Positions 1 to 10,481 are shown, counted from the first letter of the stretch. The stretch: DNA of 64,000 nucleotides from Brevundimonas sp. SL130 (GCF_026625805.1 NZ_CP113064.1:2954657-3018656); one strand, 5' to 3'. Notes: generated from the letters alone by a model not told the origin. Made by a program: numbers and translations.

Positions 1-766
1 TCGGGATGGTGCCCAGGGCGTTCAGGGTCGAGACCTGGGGGATGCCGGTGGCGGCGACGAAGGCGCGCAGGGCCTCGGTCGCACGGCCGATCTTCACCCC
101 GCCGCCGATATAGACCAGCGGCTTCTTGGCGGCGCGGATCGCGGCCTCGGCGGCGGCGATGGCGTCGTGGTCGATGCGCGGCGTCTCGTTGGGGATATGG
201 AAGCCGTAGTCGTCGCTGGTCGTGGCGAACTGCACGTCCTTGGGCAGATCGACCAGAACCGGCCCCGGACGGCCCGAGGCCGCGATATGGAAGGCTTCTT
301 CGATGGCCGCCGGAACATCGGCGGCCGCGCGGACCAGGATCGAGTGTTTCACGATCGGCAGGGTGACGCCCAGGATGTCGATCTCCTGGAAGGCGTCGGT
401 GCCCATCAGCCCCTGCGCCACATTGCCGGTGATGCAGACCATGGGCACCGAATCCATCATCGCATTGGCGATGCCGGTGATCAGATTGGTGGCGCCGGGG
501 CCGGAGGTGGCCATACAGACCCCGACCTTGCCGCTCTTCCTGGCATAGGCGTCGGCGGCGAAGGCCGCGCCCTGTTCGTGGCGGACCAGGATATGCTTCA
601 GCTTGGATCCGGCCAGGGCGTCATAGACCGGCATGATGGCGCCGCCCGGATAACCGAACACCACCTCCACGCCCAGCCGCTCCAGGGTGGAGACCAGCAG
701 GCGCGCCCCCGATTGAGGGGCGGCCTCGGCTGAGGATTTGAAGGCGGCGGCGGTCATCAGGGTCAT
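1..766 (-). CDS. ilvB: Acetolactate synthase large subunit, C-terminal part beyond window
   Basis: Thiamine-diphosphate enzyme that joins two pyruvates (or pyruvate and 2-oxobutyrate) in the first common step of valine, leucine and isoleucine synthesis. The visible 255 residues cover the N-terminal TPP-binding (PYR) domain and the start of the central domain. The FGYPGGAIMPVYDAL segment and the RHEQGAAFAADAYAR segment with the cofactor-activating Glu64 are both clear, as is ATSGPGATN. The start at 766 gives MTLMTAAAF; a second ATG at 757 is equally possible. It lies 19 bases after ilvC on the same strand, so it is probably the third cistron of an ilvD-ilvC-ilvB operon. The regulatory subunit gene ilvN is not visible and may lie beyond the window edge. 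The gene is truncated only by the window. Confidence 0.93.
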   Translation of the reverse strand, partial: MTLMTAAAFKSSAEAAPQSGARLLVSTLERLGVEVVFGYPGGAIMPVYDALAGSKLKHILVRHEQGAAFAADAYARKSGKVGVCMATSGPGATNLITGIANAMMDSVPMVCITGNVAQGLMGTDAFQEIDILGVTLPIVKHSILVRAAADVPAAIEEAFHIAASGRPGPVLVDLPKDVQFATTSDDYGFHIPNETPRIDHDAIAAAEAAIRAAKKPLVYIGGGVKIGRATEALRAFVAATGIPQVSTLNALGTIP

Positions 767-785
767 CCGGTCTTTACGCTTGGGC

Positions 786-1799
786 TCAGGCCGCTTCGGA
801 CTTGGGCGTGTTCAGCCAGGCCATCCGCTCGCGCAGACGGGCGCCGACCTGTTCGATCTGGCTTTCGCGGTCCGCCTTCAGCCAGGCTTCGTACTGCGGC
901 TTGCCGGCCTCGTTCTCGGCGATCCAGTTGCGCGCGAAGGTTCCGTCCTGAATCTCTTCCAGGATGGTCTTCATGCGGGCCTTGGTCTCTTCGTTGACGA
1001 CGCGCGGACCGCTGGCGACGGCGCCGTACTTGGCCGTCTCAGAGATGAAGTGGTGCATCTTCGAGATGCCGCCCTCGTAGAACAGATCCACGATCAGCTT
1101 CAGCTCGTGCAGGCATTCGAAATAGGCGATCTCGGGCTGGTAGCCGGCCTCGACCAGGGTGTTGAACCCTTGAATGACCAGTTCCTTAGCGCCGCCGCAC
1201 AGGACGGCCTGTTCGCCGAACAGATCGGTCTCGGTCTCTTCACGGAAGGTGGTTTCCAGCAGGCCGCCGGTCGCGCCGCCATTGCCCTTGGCGTAGCCCA
1301 TGGCCCGGTCGCGGGCCTTGCCGGTCACGTCCTTCTCGATGGCGAACAGCGAGGGCACGCCGCGACCGCGCTGGAACTCGCGACGGACCAGGTCGCCCGG
1401 GCCCTTGGGCGCGACCAGGATGACGTCCATGTCGGGGCGCGGGGTGATGCGCTCGTAGATGATCGAGAAGCCGTGGGCGAACAGCAGGGCCGAGCCCTCC
1501 TTGGCGTTCGGCTCGATGATGTCGCGATAGACCTCGCCCTGGACCATGTCCGGGGTCAGGATGGCGATGATGTCGGCGCCCTTGACGGCCTCGGCCGGCT
1601 CGGCGGTCGGCACGCCGTCCTCGGTGGCGTGTTTCCAGCCCGTGCCGCCGTGACGGACGCCGGCGACCACGTCATGGCCGCTGTCCTTCAGGTTCTGCGC
1701 ATGGGCGCGACCCTGCGAGCCATAGCCGATGATGGCGATGCGCTGACCGGCGATGGCGCCCGGCTTGATGTCTTCGTTGGTGTAGATGGTGATGGCCAT
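786..1799 (-). CDS. ilvC: Ketol-acid reductoisomerase (class I, NADPH)
   Basis: Converts acetohydroxy acids to dihydroxy acids by alkyl migration and NADPH reduction, the second common step of branched-chain amino acid synthesis. The 337-residue length is typical of the short class I enzyme. The N-terminal Rossmann domain carries [13 protein letters not shown] at about residues 25-37, and [13 protein letters not shown] follows near residue 130. The knotted C-terminal domain has the acidic metal-binding helices (for example [16 protein letters not shown]). It starts 6 bases from the end of ilvD and precedes ilvB, so the three genes are likely one transcript. The large open frame on the opposite strand is a codon-bias shadow. 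Confidence 0.96.
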   Translation of the reverse strand: MAITIYTNEDIKPGAIAGQRIAIIGYGSQGRAHAQNLKDSGHDVVAGVRHGGTGWKHATEDGVPTAEPAEAVKGADIIAILTPDMVQGEVYRDIIEPNAKEGSALLFAHGFSIIYERITPRPDMDVILVAPKGPGDLVRREFQRGRGVPSLFAIEKDVTGKARDRAMGYAKGNGGATGGLLETTFREETETDLFGEQAVLCGGAKELVIQGFNTLVEAGYQPEIAYFECLHELKLIVDLFYEGGISKMHHFISETAKYGAVASGPRVVNEETKARMKTILEEIQDGTFARNWIAENEAGKPQYEAWLKADRESQIEQVGARLRERMAWLNTPKSEAA

Positions 1800-1805
1800 G
1801 AGAAT

Positions 1806-3557
1806 TCAGGCGTCCTGAGCAGCAGTGGATTTGTGAGACGCCTGGCCAAAATCGGGAATTTGGGCCGGCGGCGGGTTGGGGATGGTGACGGCGCCCTGGG
1901 CCGCCGAGGCGACCGAGGCGCGGTACTTGGCAAAGACACCTCGCGCCGGGCGGACTACGTGGGGCGTAAAGCCCGCCCGGCGCGTCGCCAGATCGACATT
2001 GACGTCGATACGGCGGTTGGTGACGTCAATGGTGATGCGGTCACCATCGCGAATGAGAGCGATCGGGCCGCCGACGGCGGCTTCCGGGGAGACATGGCCG
2101 GCGACGAAGCCGTAGCTGGCGCCCGAGAACCGGCCGTCGGTCAGCAGGGCGACATTGTCGATCTTGCGCCCCTTCAGGGCGGCGGTGACCTGCAGCATTT
2201 CGCGCATGCCGGGGCCGCCTTTAGGCCCTTCGTAGCGGATGATGATGACGTCGCCTTCGCCGACCGAACCGTCCTGAACGGCGTGGAAGGCGTCTTCCTC
2301 GCTGTCGAAGACGCAGGCCGGACCCTCGAACTTATCGACCTTGTGGCCCGTCAGCTTGATGACCGCGCCTTCCGGGGCGACGTCGCCATAGATGACGGCG
2401 AAGCTGCCACGCTCCATGACCGGGGCTTCAAAGCTGGTCACCACCACCTGGCCGGGCGTCTCCTCGGCCTCGGCGGCCTCGGCGAACAGGCTGCGGCCGG
2501 TGACGGTCGGGGTGTTCACGATCTTGCCGGCCTCGGCCATGCGTTGCGTGACCAGGCGGGTGCCGCCGGCGGCGAACAGGTGCGAGGCCAGGAAACGGCC
2601 GCCCGGCTTCAGATCGCAGATGACCGGCGCCTCGACACAGGCCTGGTGGCAGTCCTCGACCCCAAAATCGACGCCGGCTTCCGCTGCGATGGCGGTCAGG
2701 TGCATGACGGCGTTGGTCGACCCGCCCGAGGCCGAGACGGCGACGGCGGCGTTCTTCAGGCTGGCGCGGGTGATGTATTTGCGGGCCGTGTCGCCGGCGA
2801 AGACCCGCTCGACGATCAGTCGGCCGCAGCGCTCGCCCTCGGCCGCCTTGTTCGGATCGACGGCCGGCACGTCATTGGCGCCCATGGGCGAGATGCCCAT
2901 GACCGACAGGGCCATAGCCATGGTGTTGGCCGTGAACTGGCCGCCGCAGGCCCCGGCGCCGGGGCAGACGGCTTGCTCGACCGCCTTCAGACCGGCGTCG
3001 TCCAGCGCTCCGGCCGAATGAGCGCCGATAGCCTCGAACACCTCCTGGACCGAGACCTCCTTGGTCCCGATCACGCCAGGCATGATGGTCCCGCCGTAGT
3101 AGACCAGGCCGGGGATATCCATCCGCGCCAGGGCCATGGCCGCCGCCGGGATGGTCTTATCGCAGCCGACGATGCAGACCACGCCGTCCAGCTGGTGACC
3201 CTCGATGGCCAGTTCGATGGAGTCGGCGACGACCTCGCGGCTGATCAGCGAGGCCTTCATGCCCGCCGTGCCCATCGAGATGCCGTCCGTGACGACGATG
3301 GTGTTGAAGTCGACCGGATAGCCGCCCGCCGCGATGATGCCGGCGCGCACGTCCTTGGCCAGCCGGTCCAGGTGCATGTTGCACGGGGTGACCGTCGACC
3401 AGGTGTTGACGATGCCGACCATCGGCTTGTCGAAATCGGCGTCCTGCATGCCGGCGGCGCGCAGATACGAACGGGCTGCGGCCCGGTTCGGGCCAGCCGT
3501 CACCGCCGCGCTGCGCGCGTTGGGCTTTCTGGGCTCTGAGGTAGAATCTTGCGTCAT
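1806..3557 (-). CDS. ilvD: Dihydroxy-acid dehydratase
   Basis: Iron-sulfur enzyme that dehydrates dihydroxy acids to the 2-keto acids preceding valine and isoleucine. The protein is about 583 residues, normal for IlvD. Cluster-binding cysteines are visible in TPCNMHLDRLA, in VGCDKTIPA and in CPGAGACGGQFTANTMAMA; the C-terminal half has GPKGGPGMREML and TDGRFSG. I chose the ATG at 3557 (MTQDSTSEP) over an upstream in-frame start at 3587, because the region between overlaps a small GGTTC/GAACC hairpin and is not typical of the family. It is the first structural gene after a branched-chain leader peptide and terminator, which suggests control by attenuation. Confidence 0.95.
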   Translation of the reverse strand: MTQDSTSEPRKPNARSAAVTAGPNRAAARSYLRAAGMQDADFDKPMVGIVNTWSTVTPCNMHLDRLAKDVRAGIIAAGGYPVDFNTIVVTDGISMGTAGMKASLISREVVADSIELAIEGHQLDGVVCIVGCDKTIPAAAMALARMDIPGLVYYGGTIMPGVIGTKEVSVQEVFEAIGAHSAGALDDAGLKAVEQAVCPGAGACGGQFTANTMAMALSVMGISPMGANDVPAVDPNKAAEGERCGRLIVERVFAGDTARKYITRASLKNAAVAVSASGGSTNAVMHLTAIAAEAGVDFGVEDCHQACVEAPVICDLKPGGRFLASHLFAAGGTRLVTQRMAEAGKIVNTPTVTGRSLFAEAAEAEETPGQVVVTSFEAPVMERGSFAVIYGDVAPEGAVIKLTGHKVDKFEGPACVFDSEEDAFHAVQDGSVGEGDVIIIRYEGPKGGPGMREMLQVTAALKGRKIDNVALLTDGRFSGASYGFVAGHVSPEAAVGGPIALIRDGDRITIDVTNRRIDVNVDLATRRAGFTPHVVRPARGVFAKYRASVASAAQGAVTIPNPPPAQIPDFGQASHKSTAAQDA

Positions 3558-3588
3558 CGGTCCGGTTCTTTTTGAACCGCCAAGCACT

Positions 3589-3617
3589 AAAAACCCCGCT
3601 TCCTTTCGGGAGCGGGG
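3589..3617 (-). terminator. Attenuator-like intrinsic terminator before ilvD
   Basis: Read on the minus strand, ACCCCGCT and AGCGGGGT form an 8-bp stem around a 10-base loop and are followed directly by TTTTTAG. It lies 32 bases before the ilvD start and about 30 bases after the stop of a leucine/valine/isoleucine-rich leader peptide. That position fits transcription attenuation better than ordinary termination. A small GGTTC/GAACC hairpin follows between it and the ilvD start. I did not work out a complete antiterminator pairing. Confidence 0.75.
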
Positions 3618-3647
3618 TGGTGCGAGGCGATCCTGAGTGTGTCTAGT

Positions 3648-3791
3648 TCAGGTCGCGTGCATCCACGCCGCTTGCGTAAGCAGGCCGAGGAGTACGAGGA
3701 GAATGAGGAATACAGGGCGTTCCAGGCCGATCGGCACGCGAACGGCCGCGACCGCCTTTGCGGTGCATCCCTTCATCATGTCGCGCGTCAT
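3648..3791 (-). CDS. ilv operon leader peptide (attenuation)
   Basis: Short reading frame of about 47 residues (ATG at 3791; alternatives at 3779 and 3776) ending in WMHAT. Its C-terminal third is almost only branched-chain residues: PVFLILLVLLGLLTQ. This is the hallmark of a leader peptide that senses charged Leu/Val/Ile tRNA by ribosome stalling. The intrinsic terminator at 3589-3617 and ilvD follow on the same strand. The only alternative reading is a small membrane peptide, since the run is also hydrophobic, but the terminator placement argues for attenuation. The 259 bases between here and the divergent gap gene must hold both promoters; I could not assign -10/-35 boxes with confidence. 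Confidence 0.72.
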   Translation of the reverse strand: MTRDMMKGCTAKAVAAVRVPIGLERPVFLILLVLLGLLTQAAWMHAT

Positions 3792-4050
3792 TGTGGCCAC
3801 GGGGGCTCCCTGTTCTGACGCCAAGAAACCATACCGGCCGGAGTCGCACAACCCCTGTCGCAAAAATTTTGCTCAAAGAGGCCAAAGCCGCCTCAAGAAA
3901 GGTGTTTCTTGCCGGAAACGATCAAACCGAGCCTGGAAGGTAACGCTTGCTCACTCCTTGTTAGGGGTCTGGGGCGGCGGCGGGGTTGAAACCGGGCCGC
4001 GACAGTTCCATTGAGACGCCCAACACCATAATCGTTCAGAGGAGCCTCCC

Positions 4051-5058
<1,008 letters not shown>

Positions 5059-5067
5059 ACCGCAGCG

Positions 5068-5210
5068 TCTCCTCCCCACACCGTGGGGAGGGGGACCACG
5101 GAGTGGTGGAGGGGCTCTCTCCGCCGCACCGAACCTGGGGCCAGAGCCCCTCCGTCACGGCGCAAGAGGCGCCGCGCCACCTCCCCATCGCTTCGCGATA
5201 GGGAGGAGAC
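5068..5210. repeat. CTCCCC/GGGGAG palindromic repeat between gap and pgk
   Basis: The gap-pgk space is filled by an imperfect long palindrome. The left end folds as CTCCCCACACCGTGGGGAG, the right end as CTCCCCATCG...GGGAG, and the middle has CCCCTCCGTCACGGCGC and GCGCCACCTCCCC blocks. The same middle blocks recur, inverted, at 20864-20923. It is one member of a dispersed family seen at least eight times in this window. The gap-pgk transcript would carry a strong hairpin here. Confidence 0.8.
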
Positions 5211-5224
5211 AGGGAAACGACAGT

Positions 5225-6421
5225 ATGACCTTCCGCACCCTCGACGACGCTCACGACCTCGCCGGCAAGACGGCCCTGGTCCGCGTGGACTTCAACGTCC
5301 CGATGGAGGGCGGCAAGGTCACGGACGACACCCGACTGCGGGTCGCCCTGCCGACGATCCAGCGCCTGCGCGACGCCGGCGCCAAGGTCGTGCTGCTGGC
5401 CCATTTCGACCGGCCCAAGGGCCAGCGCGTCCCGTCGATGAGCCTGAAGCCGGTGGTCCAGCCGCTGGAGGAACTGCTCGGCGCGCCCGTCCGCTTCGCC
5501 GACGACTGCATCGGCCCGGACGCCGTGGACGCCATCCGCGACCTGGACGCCGGCGGCGTGGTCCTGCTGGAAAATGTGCGCTTCCATGCGGCGGAAGAGG
5601 CCAATGATCCGGTCTTCGCCCAGAAGCTGGCCGACCTGGGCGACCTCTATGTCAATGACGCCTTCTCGGCGGCGCACCGCGCCCACGCCTCGACCGAAGG
5701 CATCGCGCACCACATCCCCGCCTATGCCGGCGAGTCCATGCGCCGCGAACTGGACGCCCTGGACGCCGCCCTGGGCAATCCGCAGAAGCCGGTCATCGGC
5801 ATCGTCGGCGGCGCCAAGGTCTCGACCAAGCTGGACCTGCTGAAGAACCTGGTCGGCAAGCTGGACCGGCTGGCCATCGGCGGCGGCATGGCCAACACCT
5901 TCCTGTTCGCCCAGGGCATCGACATCGGCGGCTCGCTGGCTGAACGCGACATGGCCGACACGGCCCGCGAGATCATGGCCGAGGCCGAGGCGCGGGGTTG
6001 TGCGCTGCTGCTGCCGGTCGATTTCGTGGTGGCGACGGAGGTCAAGCCGGGCGCCGCATCACGGCCCGTGGTCGCCGGCGCCGCCCTGTCGGCCGACGAC
6101 AAGATCCTGGACGCCGGCCCCGCCACGGTCGCCCGCCTTCTGGAGGCCCTGACGGCGTCCAAGACCCTGATCTGGAACGGCCCCCTGGGCGTGTTCGAGA
6201 TTCCGCCCTTCGACGCCGCGACCGTGGCCGTGGCCCGCCATGCGGCGGCTCTGGCCAAGGCCGGGGTGCTGGTCGCCGTCGGCGGCGGCGGCGACACGGT
6301 CTCGGCCCTGAACCACGCAGGCGTCTCGGACGACATGACCTTCGTCTCCACCGCCGGCGGCGCCTTCCTGGAATGGATGGAGGGCAAGCCCCTGCCGGGC
6401 GTCGAGGCCCTTAGGGTTTAA
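5225..6421 (+). CDS. pgk: Phosphoglycerate kinase
   Basis: Transfers phosphate from 1,3-bisphosphoglycerate to ADP in glycolysis. The 398-residue length is standard. Substrate-binding VRVDFNVPM lies near residues 19-27 and [10 protein letters not shown] near 60. [18 protein letters not shown], the nucleotide-binding NGPLGVFE and the C-terminal GGGDT motif are all present. The ATG at 5225 sits just after the repeat at 5068-5210. The last bases overlap the end of a small lipoprotein gene on the other strand. Confidence 0.97.
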   Translation: MTFRTLDDAHDLAGKTALVRVDFNVPMEGGKVTDDTRLRVALPTIQRLRDAGAKVVLLAHFDRPKGQRVPSMSLKPVVQPLEELLGAPVRFADDCIGPDAVDAIRDLDAGGVVLLENVRFHAAEEANDPVFAQKLADLGDLYVNDAFSAAHRAHASTEGIAHHIPAYAGESMRRELDALDAALGNPQKPVIGIVGGAKVSTKLDLLKNLVGKLDRLAIGGGMANTFLFAQGIDIGGSLAERDMADTAREIMAEAEARGCALLLPVDFVVATEVKPGAASRPVVAGAALSADDKILDAGPATVARLLEALTASKTLIWNGPLGVFEIPPFDAATVAVARHAAALAKAGVLVAVGGGGDTVSALNHAGVSDDMTFVSTAGGAFLEWMEGKPLPGVEALRV

Positions 6422-6638
6422 CCGTCGGCGCCCGCGCCGCGCCGTGCTGCCCGGGATAGGGATTGTCGCAAGACCCAGAAGCCGCTTGCGGATCCCTACA
6501 GGCCGGCACATCGCAGCGTGAGGATTGTCGGCACGTGCCCTCCAGGGCACTTGCCATAGACCCCGCCCAATCTATTTTTGGCGGGGTCGCACATGCGCTC
6601 AGCCCTGCCGATACAGCGACGATCAAAAACGTACGCAT
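6411..6638 (-). CDS. Small cysteine-containing lipoprotein
   Basis: A 75-residue frame with a clean lipoprotein signal: [16 protein letters not shown], in which LSAC is the lipobox and Cys16 would be lipidated. The mature part is short and carries four further cysteines ([15 protein letters not shown] and SCDNPYP), so disulfides in the periplasm are possible. I do not recognise a family. Its 3' end overlaps the end of pgk by 11 bases in convergent orientation. No strong ribosome binding site is seen, which lowers confidence. Confidence 0.55.
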   Translation of the reverse strand: MRTFLIVAVSAGLSACATPPKIDWAGSMASALEGTCRQSSRCDVPACRDPQAASGSCDNPYPGQHGAARAPTVKP

Positions 6639-6865
6639 CGTTCAATTCCAACGTGTAAACCACGCCGACGATCTCACGCCTCAGTTGCTTGCACAACCGT
6701 CCTGATGGTGATCCACGGGATTTGCACACGCGGAGGCGCAGCGGCATCGCGCCCCCGACTTCGTAATATCCCAGGAAGGCGGTTGTTACACGGCGTGACT
6801 TTGTTGCGCCGCAACGCTAGTCTCTCGCCCAATCACAAAAGACTTTCGGCTCAGGAGATTTCATC

Positions 6866-7951
6866 ATGGCGCGCATCACGCTGCGACAGCTGCTCGACCA
6901 CGCGGCAGAGAACGACTACGCCCTGCCCGCCTACAACATCAACAATATGGAACAGGGTCTGGCGATCATGGAGGCGGCCCACGAGGTCAACGCCCCCGTC
7001 ATCATCCAGGCCTCGCGCGGCGCCCGCAACTACGCCAACGACATCGTCCTGGCCAAGCTGATCGACGCCCTGGCCGAACTCTATCCCGACATCCCGGTCT
7101 GTATGCACCAGGACCACGGCAACGGCCCGGCCACCTGCGCCACCGCCATCCAGTACGGCTTCACCTCGGTGATGATGGACGGCTCGCTGGAAGAGGACGC
7201 CAAGACCCCCGCCTCCTACGAATACAATGTGGAGGTCACGCGCCGCGTCACCGAAATGGCCCACGCCTGCGGCGTCTCGGTCGAGGGCGAGCTGGGCGTT
7301 CTGGGCTCGCTTGAAACCGGCATGGGCGAGGCCGAAGACGGCCACGGCTTCGAGGGCAAGCTGGACCATTCACAGCTGCTGACCGACCCGGATCAGGCCG
7401 TCGACTTCGTCGCCGCCACCAAGGTCGACGCCCTGGCCATCGCCATGGGCACCAGCCACGGCGCCTACAAGTTCAGCAAGAAGCCGGACGGCGACATCCT
7501 GGCCATGAATGTGATCGAGGACATCCACCGCCGCCTGCCCAACACCCACCTGGTGATGCACGGCAGCTCGTCGGTGCCGCAAGATCTGCAAGACATCATC
7601 AACCAGTACGGCGGCGAAATGCCCCAGACCTGGGGCGTGCCGGTCGAGGAAATCCAGCGCGGCATCCGCCACGGCGTGCGCAAGGTCAATATCGACACCG
7701 ACAACCGTATGGCCATCACCGGCGCCATCCGTAAGGCGTTGATGGAAAACCCGCGCGAGTTCGATCCGCGCGCCTATCTGAAGCCCGCCAAGGCGGCGAT
7801 GAAGAAGCTCTGCTTGGAGCGGTATCAGCAGTTCGGCTGCGAAGGTCAGGCGTCGCGCATCCGCCCCCTGTCCACCGCCCAGATGGCCCACCGCTACGCC
7901 TCGGGCGATCTGGATCCGTCCTTCCGGGGCGCGGCCGTCAAGGCCGCCTGA
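6866..7951 (+). CDS. fba: Class II fructose-bisphosphate aldolase
   Basis: Zinc-dependent aldolase that splits fructose 1,6-bisphosphate into the two triose phosphates, acting in glycolysis and gluconeogenesis. The 361-residue sequence is the long class II form (Calvin-type subfamily). Visible motifs are AYNINNMEQ, the zinc ligand region [46 protein letters not shown] and [11 protein letters not shown]. An AGGAG ribosome binding site precedes the ATG. Its place after gap and pgk completes a lower-glycolysis gene group. The 227 bases upstream presumably hold its promoter. Confidence 0.96.
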   Translation: MARITLRQLLDHAAENDYALPAYNINNMEQGLAIMEAAHEVNAPVIIQASRGARNYANDIVLAKLIDALAELYPDIPVCMHQDHGNGPATCATAIQYGFTSVMMDGSLEEDAKTPASYEYNVEVTRRVTEMAHACGVSVEGELGVLGSLETGMGEAEDGHGFEGKLDHSQLLTDPDQAVDFVAATKVDALAIAMGTSHGAYKFSKKPDGDILAMNVIEDIHRRLPNTHLVMHGSSSVPQDLQDIINQYGGEMPQTWGVPVEEIQRGIRHGVRKVNIDTDNRMAITGAIRKALMENPREFDPRAYLKPAKAAMKKLCLERYQQFGCEGQASRIRPLSTAQMAHRYASGDLDPSFRGAAVKAA

Positions 7952-7955
7952 CCGA

Positions 7956-8594
7956 TCAGAACACCGGGTAGCGGCCGCTCAGTTCGCCCCGCACCTGGCG
8001 CAGGTCCCATTCGGCGCGATCCAGCGCGTCGCGCGCCTCTCGGGCGTTGCGACGCGCGTCGCGGATTTCCCCGCGTACTTCGTCGATCCGGTCGCGGATT
8101 CGCTGCTTCTGTTCGTCCGTCAGGCCGTCCTGGCGAAGTTCGCGCTGCTTGGCGTCCAGCTTTTCCTCGCGATCCTCGATACGGGACTCGGCGCTGCTTA
8201 GCGCGCTTTCGGCGTTCTCGACCGCCGCCTCGACCTCATGCAGCCTGCGCCCGTCATTATAGGCGGGCAGGAACTCCGCCTCCTCTTCGGGTCGGCAGAC
8301 TCCGTAGTAGCTATTGCCCGCACGCCCTTCGACCCAGCCCCGCTGGAAGGTGCAGTAGCTTCTCAGCCCGTCCTCGCGCGCCGATCCATAGGCGGCCGGA
8401 TTGGGCGACACCTGATATTTCTCACAAGCCTTGGCGTGGTCGTCCAGCCGACTCATCGGATAGCCCGCCGTTCCGTCGGCATAGCCTTTTTCACCCCAGG
8501 CGCCGGCCAGGCATTCATCCTTGCTCATGGTCGTGCAACTGCCCAGCAGCGCCGCTGCGGCGATCCCGCCGCCCGTGATCAGAAAATGCTTCAT
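7956..8594 (-). CDS. DUF2799-type lipoprotein with coiled coil
   Basis: A 212-residue predicted outer-membrane or periplasmic lipoprotein. The signal MKHFLITGGGIAAAALLGSC has an LGSC lipobox. The middle part (CLAGAWGEKGYADGTAGYP, CEKYQV, YCTFQRGWVEGRAG, YGVCRP) resembles DUF2799 proteins, with GYADG-type repeats and paired cysteines. Residues from about 115 to 200 are highly charged and heptad-like and probably form a coiled coil. The function of the family is unknown. It is convergent with fba, with only 4 bases between the stop codons. Confidence 0.8.
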   Translation of the reverse strand: MKHFLITGGGIAAAALLGSCTTMSKDECLAGAWGEKGYADGTAGYPMSRLDDHAKACEKYQVSPNPAAYGSAREDGLRSYCTFQRGWVEGRAGNSYYGVCRPEEEAEFLPAYNDGRRLHEVEAAVENAESALSSAESRIEDREEKLDAKQRELRQDGLTDEQKQRIRDRIDEVRGEIRDARRNAREARDALDRAEWDLRQVRGELSGRYPVF

Positions 8595-8675
8595 CAGTAT
8601 CCCCTACGCCCCAAGGGTCACTATCAAACGGTGACGGGTCCTCGCGCAAGCCGCGCGTCGTGCTAATGAGCGCCG

Positions 8676-9695
8676 GTGTCCGACCCAGGTATGATCGACG
8701 AAGAAGACCTGCCCCTCCCGCTCTCTGCGGCCGAGGTGTTGGAGGCCCATGTCGACGCGCCCGGAGTTCGGCTGGACAAGGCCCTGGCCGAAGCCTTCCC
8801 AACCCTGTCGCGCGCCCGCCTTCAGGCCCTGCTGGCCGAAGGCGCTGTCAGCCGCGACGGGCTGATCCTGACCGCCGGCTCCGCCAAGGCCCAGCCCGGC
8901 CTCTATGTCGTCGCCCTGCCGCCCGTCGCTCCCGCCACGCCCCAGCCCGAAGCCATCCCCCTGACCGTCCTCTACGAAGACGCGGATCTGATCGTCATCG
9001 ACAAGCCCGCCGGCATGGCCGCCCACCCGGCGCCCGGCTGCGAGACCGGCACCCTGGTCAACGCCCTGCTGGCCCACTGCGGCGACAGTCTGTCGGGCAT
9101 CGGCGGCGTCGCCCGCCCCGGCATCGTCCATCGCCTAGACAAGGACACCTCGGGCGTCATGGTCGCCGCCAAGACCGACCGCGCCCATCAGGGCCTTTCC
9201 GCCCTGTTCGCCACCCACGACATCGAACGGACCTATATCGCCCTGACGCGCGGAATGCCGATTCCACGACAAGGTCGCATCGAAACCCAGATCGGTCGCT
9301 CATATGGCGATCGAAAGAAGATGGCTGTGCTTACGTCCGGCGGGCGCCACGCCGTTACAGACTATAGGACCGAAAAGGTGTTCGGGCTGCCTTCGAAGCC
9401 AGGCGGCCCGCCGCCCGCCGCCCGCGTAGCCTGCACGCTCCACACCGGCCGGACCCACCAGATCCGAGTCCACCTGTCGTCCAAGGGTTCCCCCATCCTC
9501 GGCGACGCGACCTATGGCTCGGGCAGCCCCGCTGCGGCGGTCCGCACCGCCGTCGCCGAGGCCGGCCTGACCCGCCAGGCCCTGCACGCAGCTGTCCTAG
9601 GCTTCGTCCATCCAGTCACCGGGGAAACCCTGCGCTTCGAGACCGCGCCGCCCGCTGATATGGTGCAGCTCGAAACCCTGCTGTCCGACCTCTGA
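8676..9695 (+). CDS. RluA-family pseudouridine synthase (RluD-like)
   Basis: Isomerises specific uridines in rRNA (RluD acts on 23S helix 69) or other RNA. An N-terminal S4-like RNA-binding segment (VRLDKALAEAFPTLSRARLQALLAEGAV) is followed by the catalytic domain with VARPGIVHRLDKDTSGVMV, where the Asp of HRLDKDTSG is the nucleophile. Later motifs include LHTGRTHQIRVHL and GDATYG. The frame can start at GTG 8676 (MSDPGMIDEE) or ATG 8691. No strong ribosome binding site decides between them. Substrate specificity cannot be fixed from sequence alone. Confidence 0.9.
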   Translation: MSDPGMIDEEDLPLPLSAAEVLEAHVDAPGVRLDKALAEAFPTLSRARLQALLAEGAVSRDGLILTAGSAKAQPGLYVVALPPVAPATPQPEAIPLTVLYEDADLIVIDKPAGMAAHPAPGCETGTLVNALLAHCGDSLSGIGGVARPGIVHRLDKDTSGVMVAAKTDRAHQGLSALFATHDIERTYIALTRGMPIPRQGRIETQIGRSYGDRKKMAVLTSGGRHAVTDYRTEKVFGLPSKPGGPPPAARVACTLHTGRTHQIRVHLSSKGSPILGDATYGSGSPAAAVRTAVAEAGLTRQALHAAVLGFVHPVTGETLRFETAPPADMVQLETLLSDL

Positions 9696-9703
9696 GGCTC
9701 GCC

Positions 9704-10009
9704 ATGCTCGGCCCTGAAATTCACGACAAGGTCGAGCTCAACCGTTACGAACGGCCCGTCGATGGCGAGGTGGCGGTCGTCACCTACAACCTGTCTCCGC
9801 CGAACCTGATGATCACCGAAACTTTGGCGCCGCAACGGCTCGAGGGGCAAGGCATCGCCAGCCGACTGGCGAAGCATGTCCTCGCCGATGCCCGGGCGCG
9901 AGACCTTTTGATACTGCCGGTCTGCCCCTTTTTCTCGGCCTATCTCAACAAGCACCCTGAGTACGCGGACGTCGTGCATCCCACCTATCGGGGACTTCTG
10001 GGAATCTGA
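9704..10009 (+). CDS. Small GNAT-type N-acetyltransferase (YjdJ/GtcA-like)
   Basis: A 101-residue protein of the minimal GNAT fold found in YjdJ-like proteins. Visible are the central strand ITETLAPQRLEGQGIASRLAKHVLADARAR, with the Q/GxGxA acetyl-CoA loop (EGQGIASRL), and LPVCPFFSAYLNKHPEYADV, which is typical of this subfamily. The substrate is unknown. It starts 8 bases after the pseudouridine synthase and may be co-transcribed with it. Confidence 0.85.
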   Translation: MLGPEIHDKVELNRYERPVDGEVAVVTYNLSPPNLMITETLAPQRLEGQGIASRLAKHVLADARARDLLILPVCPFFSAYLNKHPEYADVVHPTYRGLLGI

Positions 10010-10112
10010 CGAGGGGTCGCCGAATTCTCCAACGATCACATTCGCTCACCGAAGGGTTGTCACCACACCCGCCAGTGACATAGCGTCAGTAGATAAACAG
10101 GAGCTCCAGGCC

Positions 10113-10433
10113 ATGATCATTTTCGTCGTTGCGATCGCTCTTTACAGCCAAGCCGCAAGCCTGCCGCTTCCGGCCACATCCTCGGCGCCGTCGGCTCAAC
10201 CCACCGCGCCACGGGTTGTCGAAGTCGCGACCGCCGACACAAACGGAAGCGAGGCGGAAGAACGCCGGGCCGGGCGCCGTCTGATCTGCCGCAACGAGCC
10301 GGTCGTCGGATCGCGGTTTCCGGTTCGGCGTTGCCGGCCTGCTGATCTGACTCCGGAAGAGCGCGCGCTCGCCGCCGATCAGTTGCGCCGACAGCAAAGC
10401 CAAAACATGAGAGCAGACGGAAGTCAGCTTTGA
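10113..10433 (+). CDS. Small secreted protein, first of a tandem pair
   Basis: A 106-residue protein starting with a short hydrophobic signal-like segment (MIIFVVAIALYSQAASLPLP), then a Pro/Ala/Thr-rich linker and a conserved C-terminal block: EERRAGRRLICRNEPVVGSRF, PVRRCRPADLTPEERALAADQ. Two cysteines in the block could form a disulfide. The next gene has the same block almost unchanged while its N-terminus has diverged. I recognise no named family; many Caulobacterales small proteins share an RNEPVVGSR-like core, but I cannot give a function. An AGGAG-like site (caggagctcc) precedes the ATG. Confidence 0.75.
   Translation: MIIFVVAIALYSQAASLPLPATSSAPSAQPTAPRVVEVATADTNGSEAEERRAGRRLICRNEPVVGSRFPVRRCRPADLTPEERALAADQLRRQQSQNMRADGSQL
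10254..10397 (+). repeat. Direct repeat shared with 10611-10752
   Basis: About 140 bases encoding the conserved C-terminal block of the first small secreted protein are repeated at 10611-10752 in the second. Stretches such as CCGGTTCGGCGTTGCCGGCC are identical at the nucleotide level, including synonymous positions, while the 5' parts of the two genes differ. This points to recent duplication or ongoing gene conversion restricted to the 3' halves. Confidence 0.85.
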
Positions 10434-10481
10434 GCAGAAAACGAACTTAAATAACACCATTGTACAAAGGGATTTCACGCC

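Noticed and set aside
738..3539. A 933-codon open frame on the plus strand across ilvC and ilvD
   Set aside because: Its translation is rich in Asp/Gly/Ala/Arg without domains, and it lies exactly opposite two certain genes; GC-rich codon bias opens the antisense frame.
6525..7061. A plus-strand frame overlapping the start of fba
   Set aside because: Out of frame with fba, Arg/Ser/Thr-rich, no ribosome binding site or family likeness.
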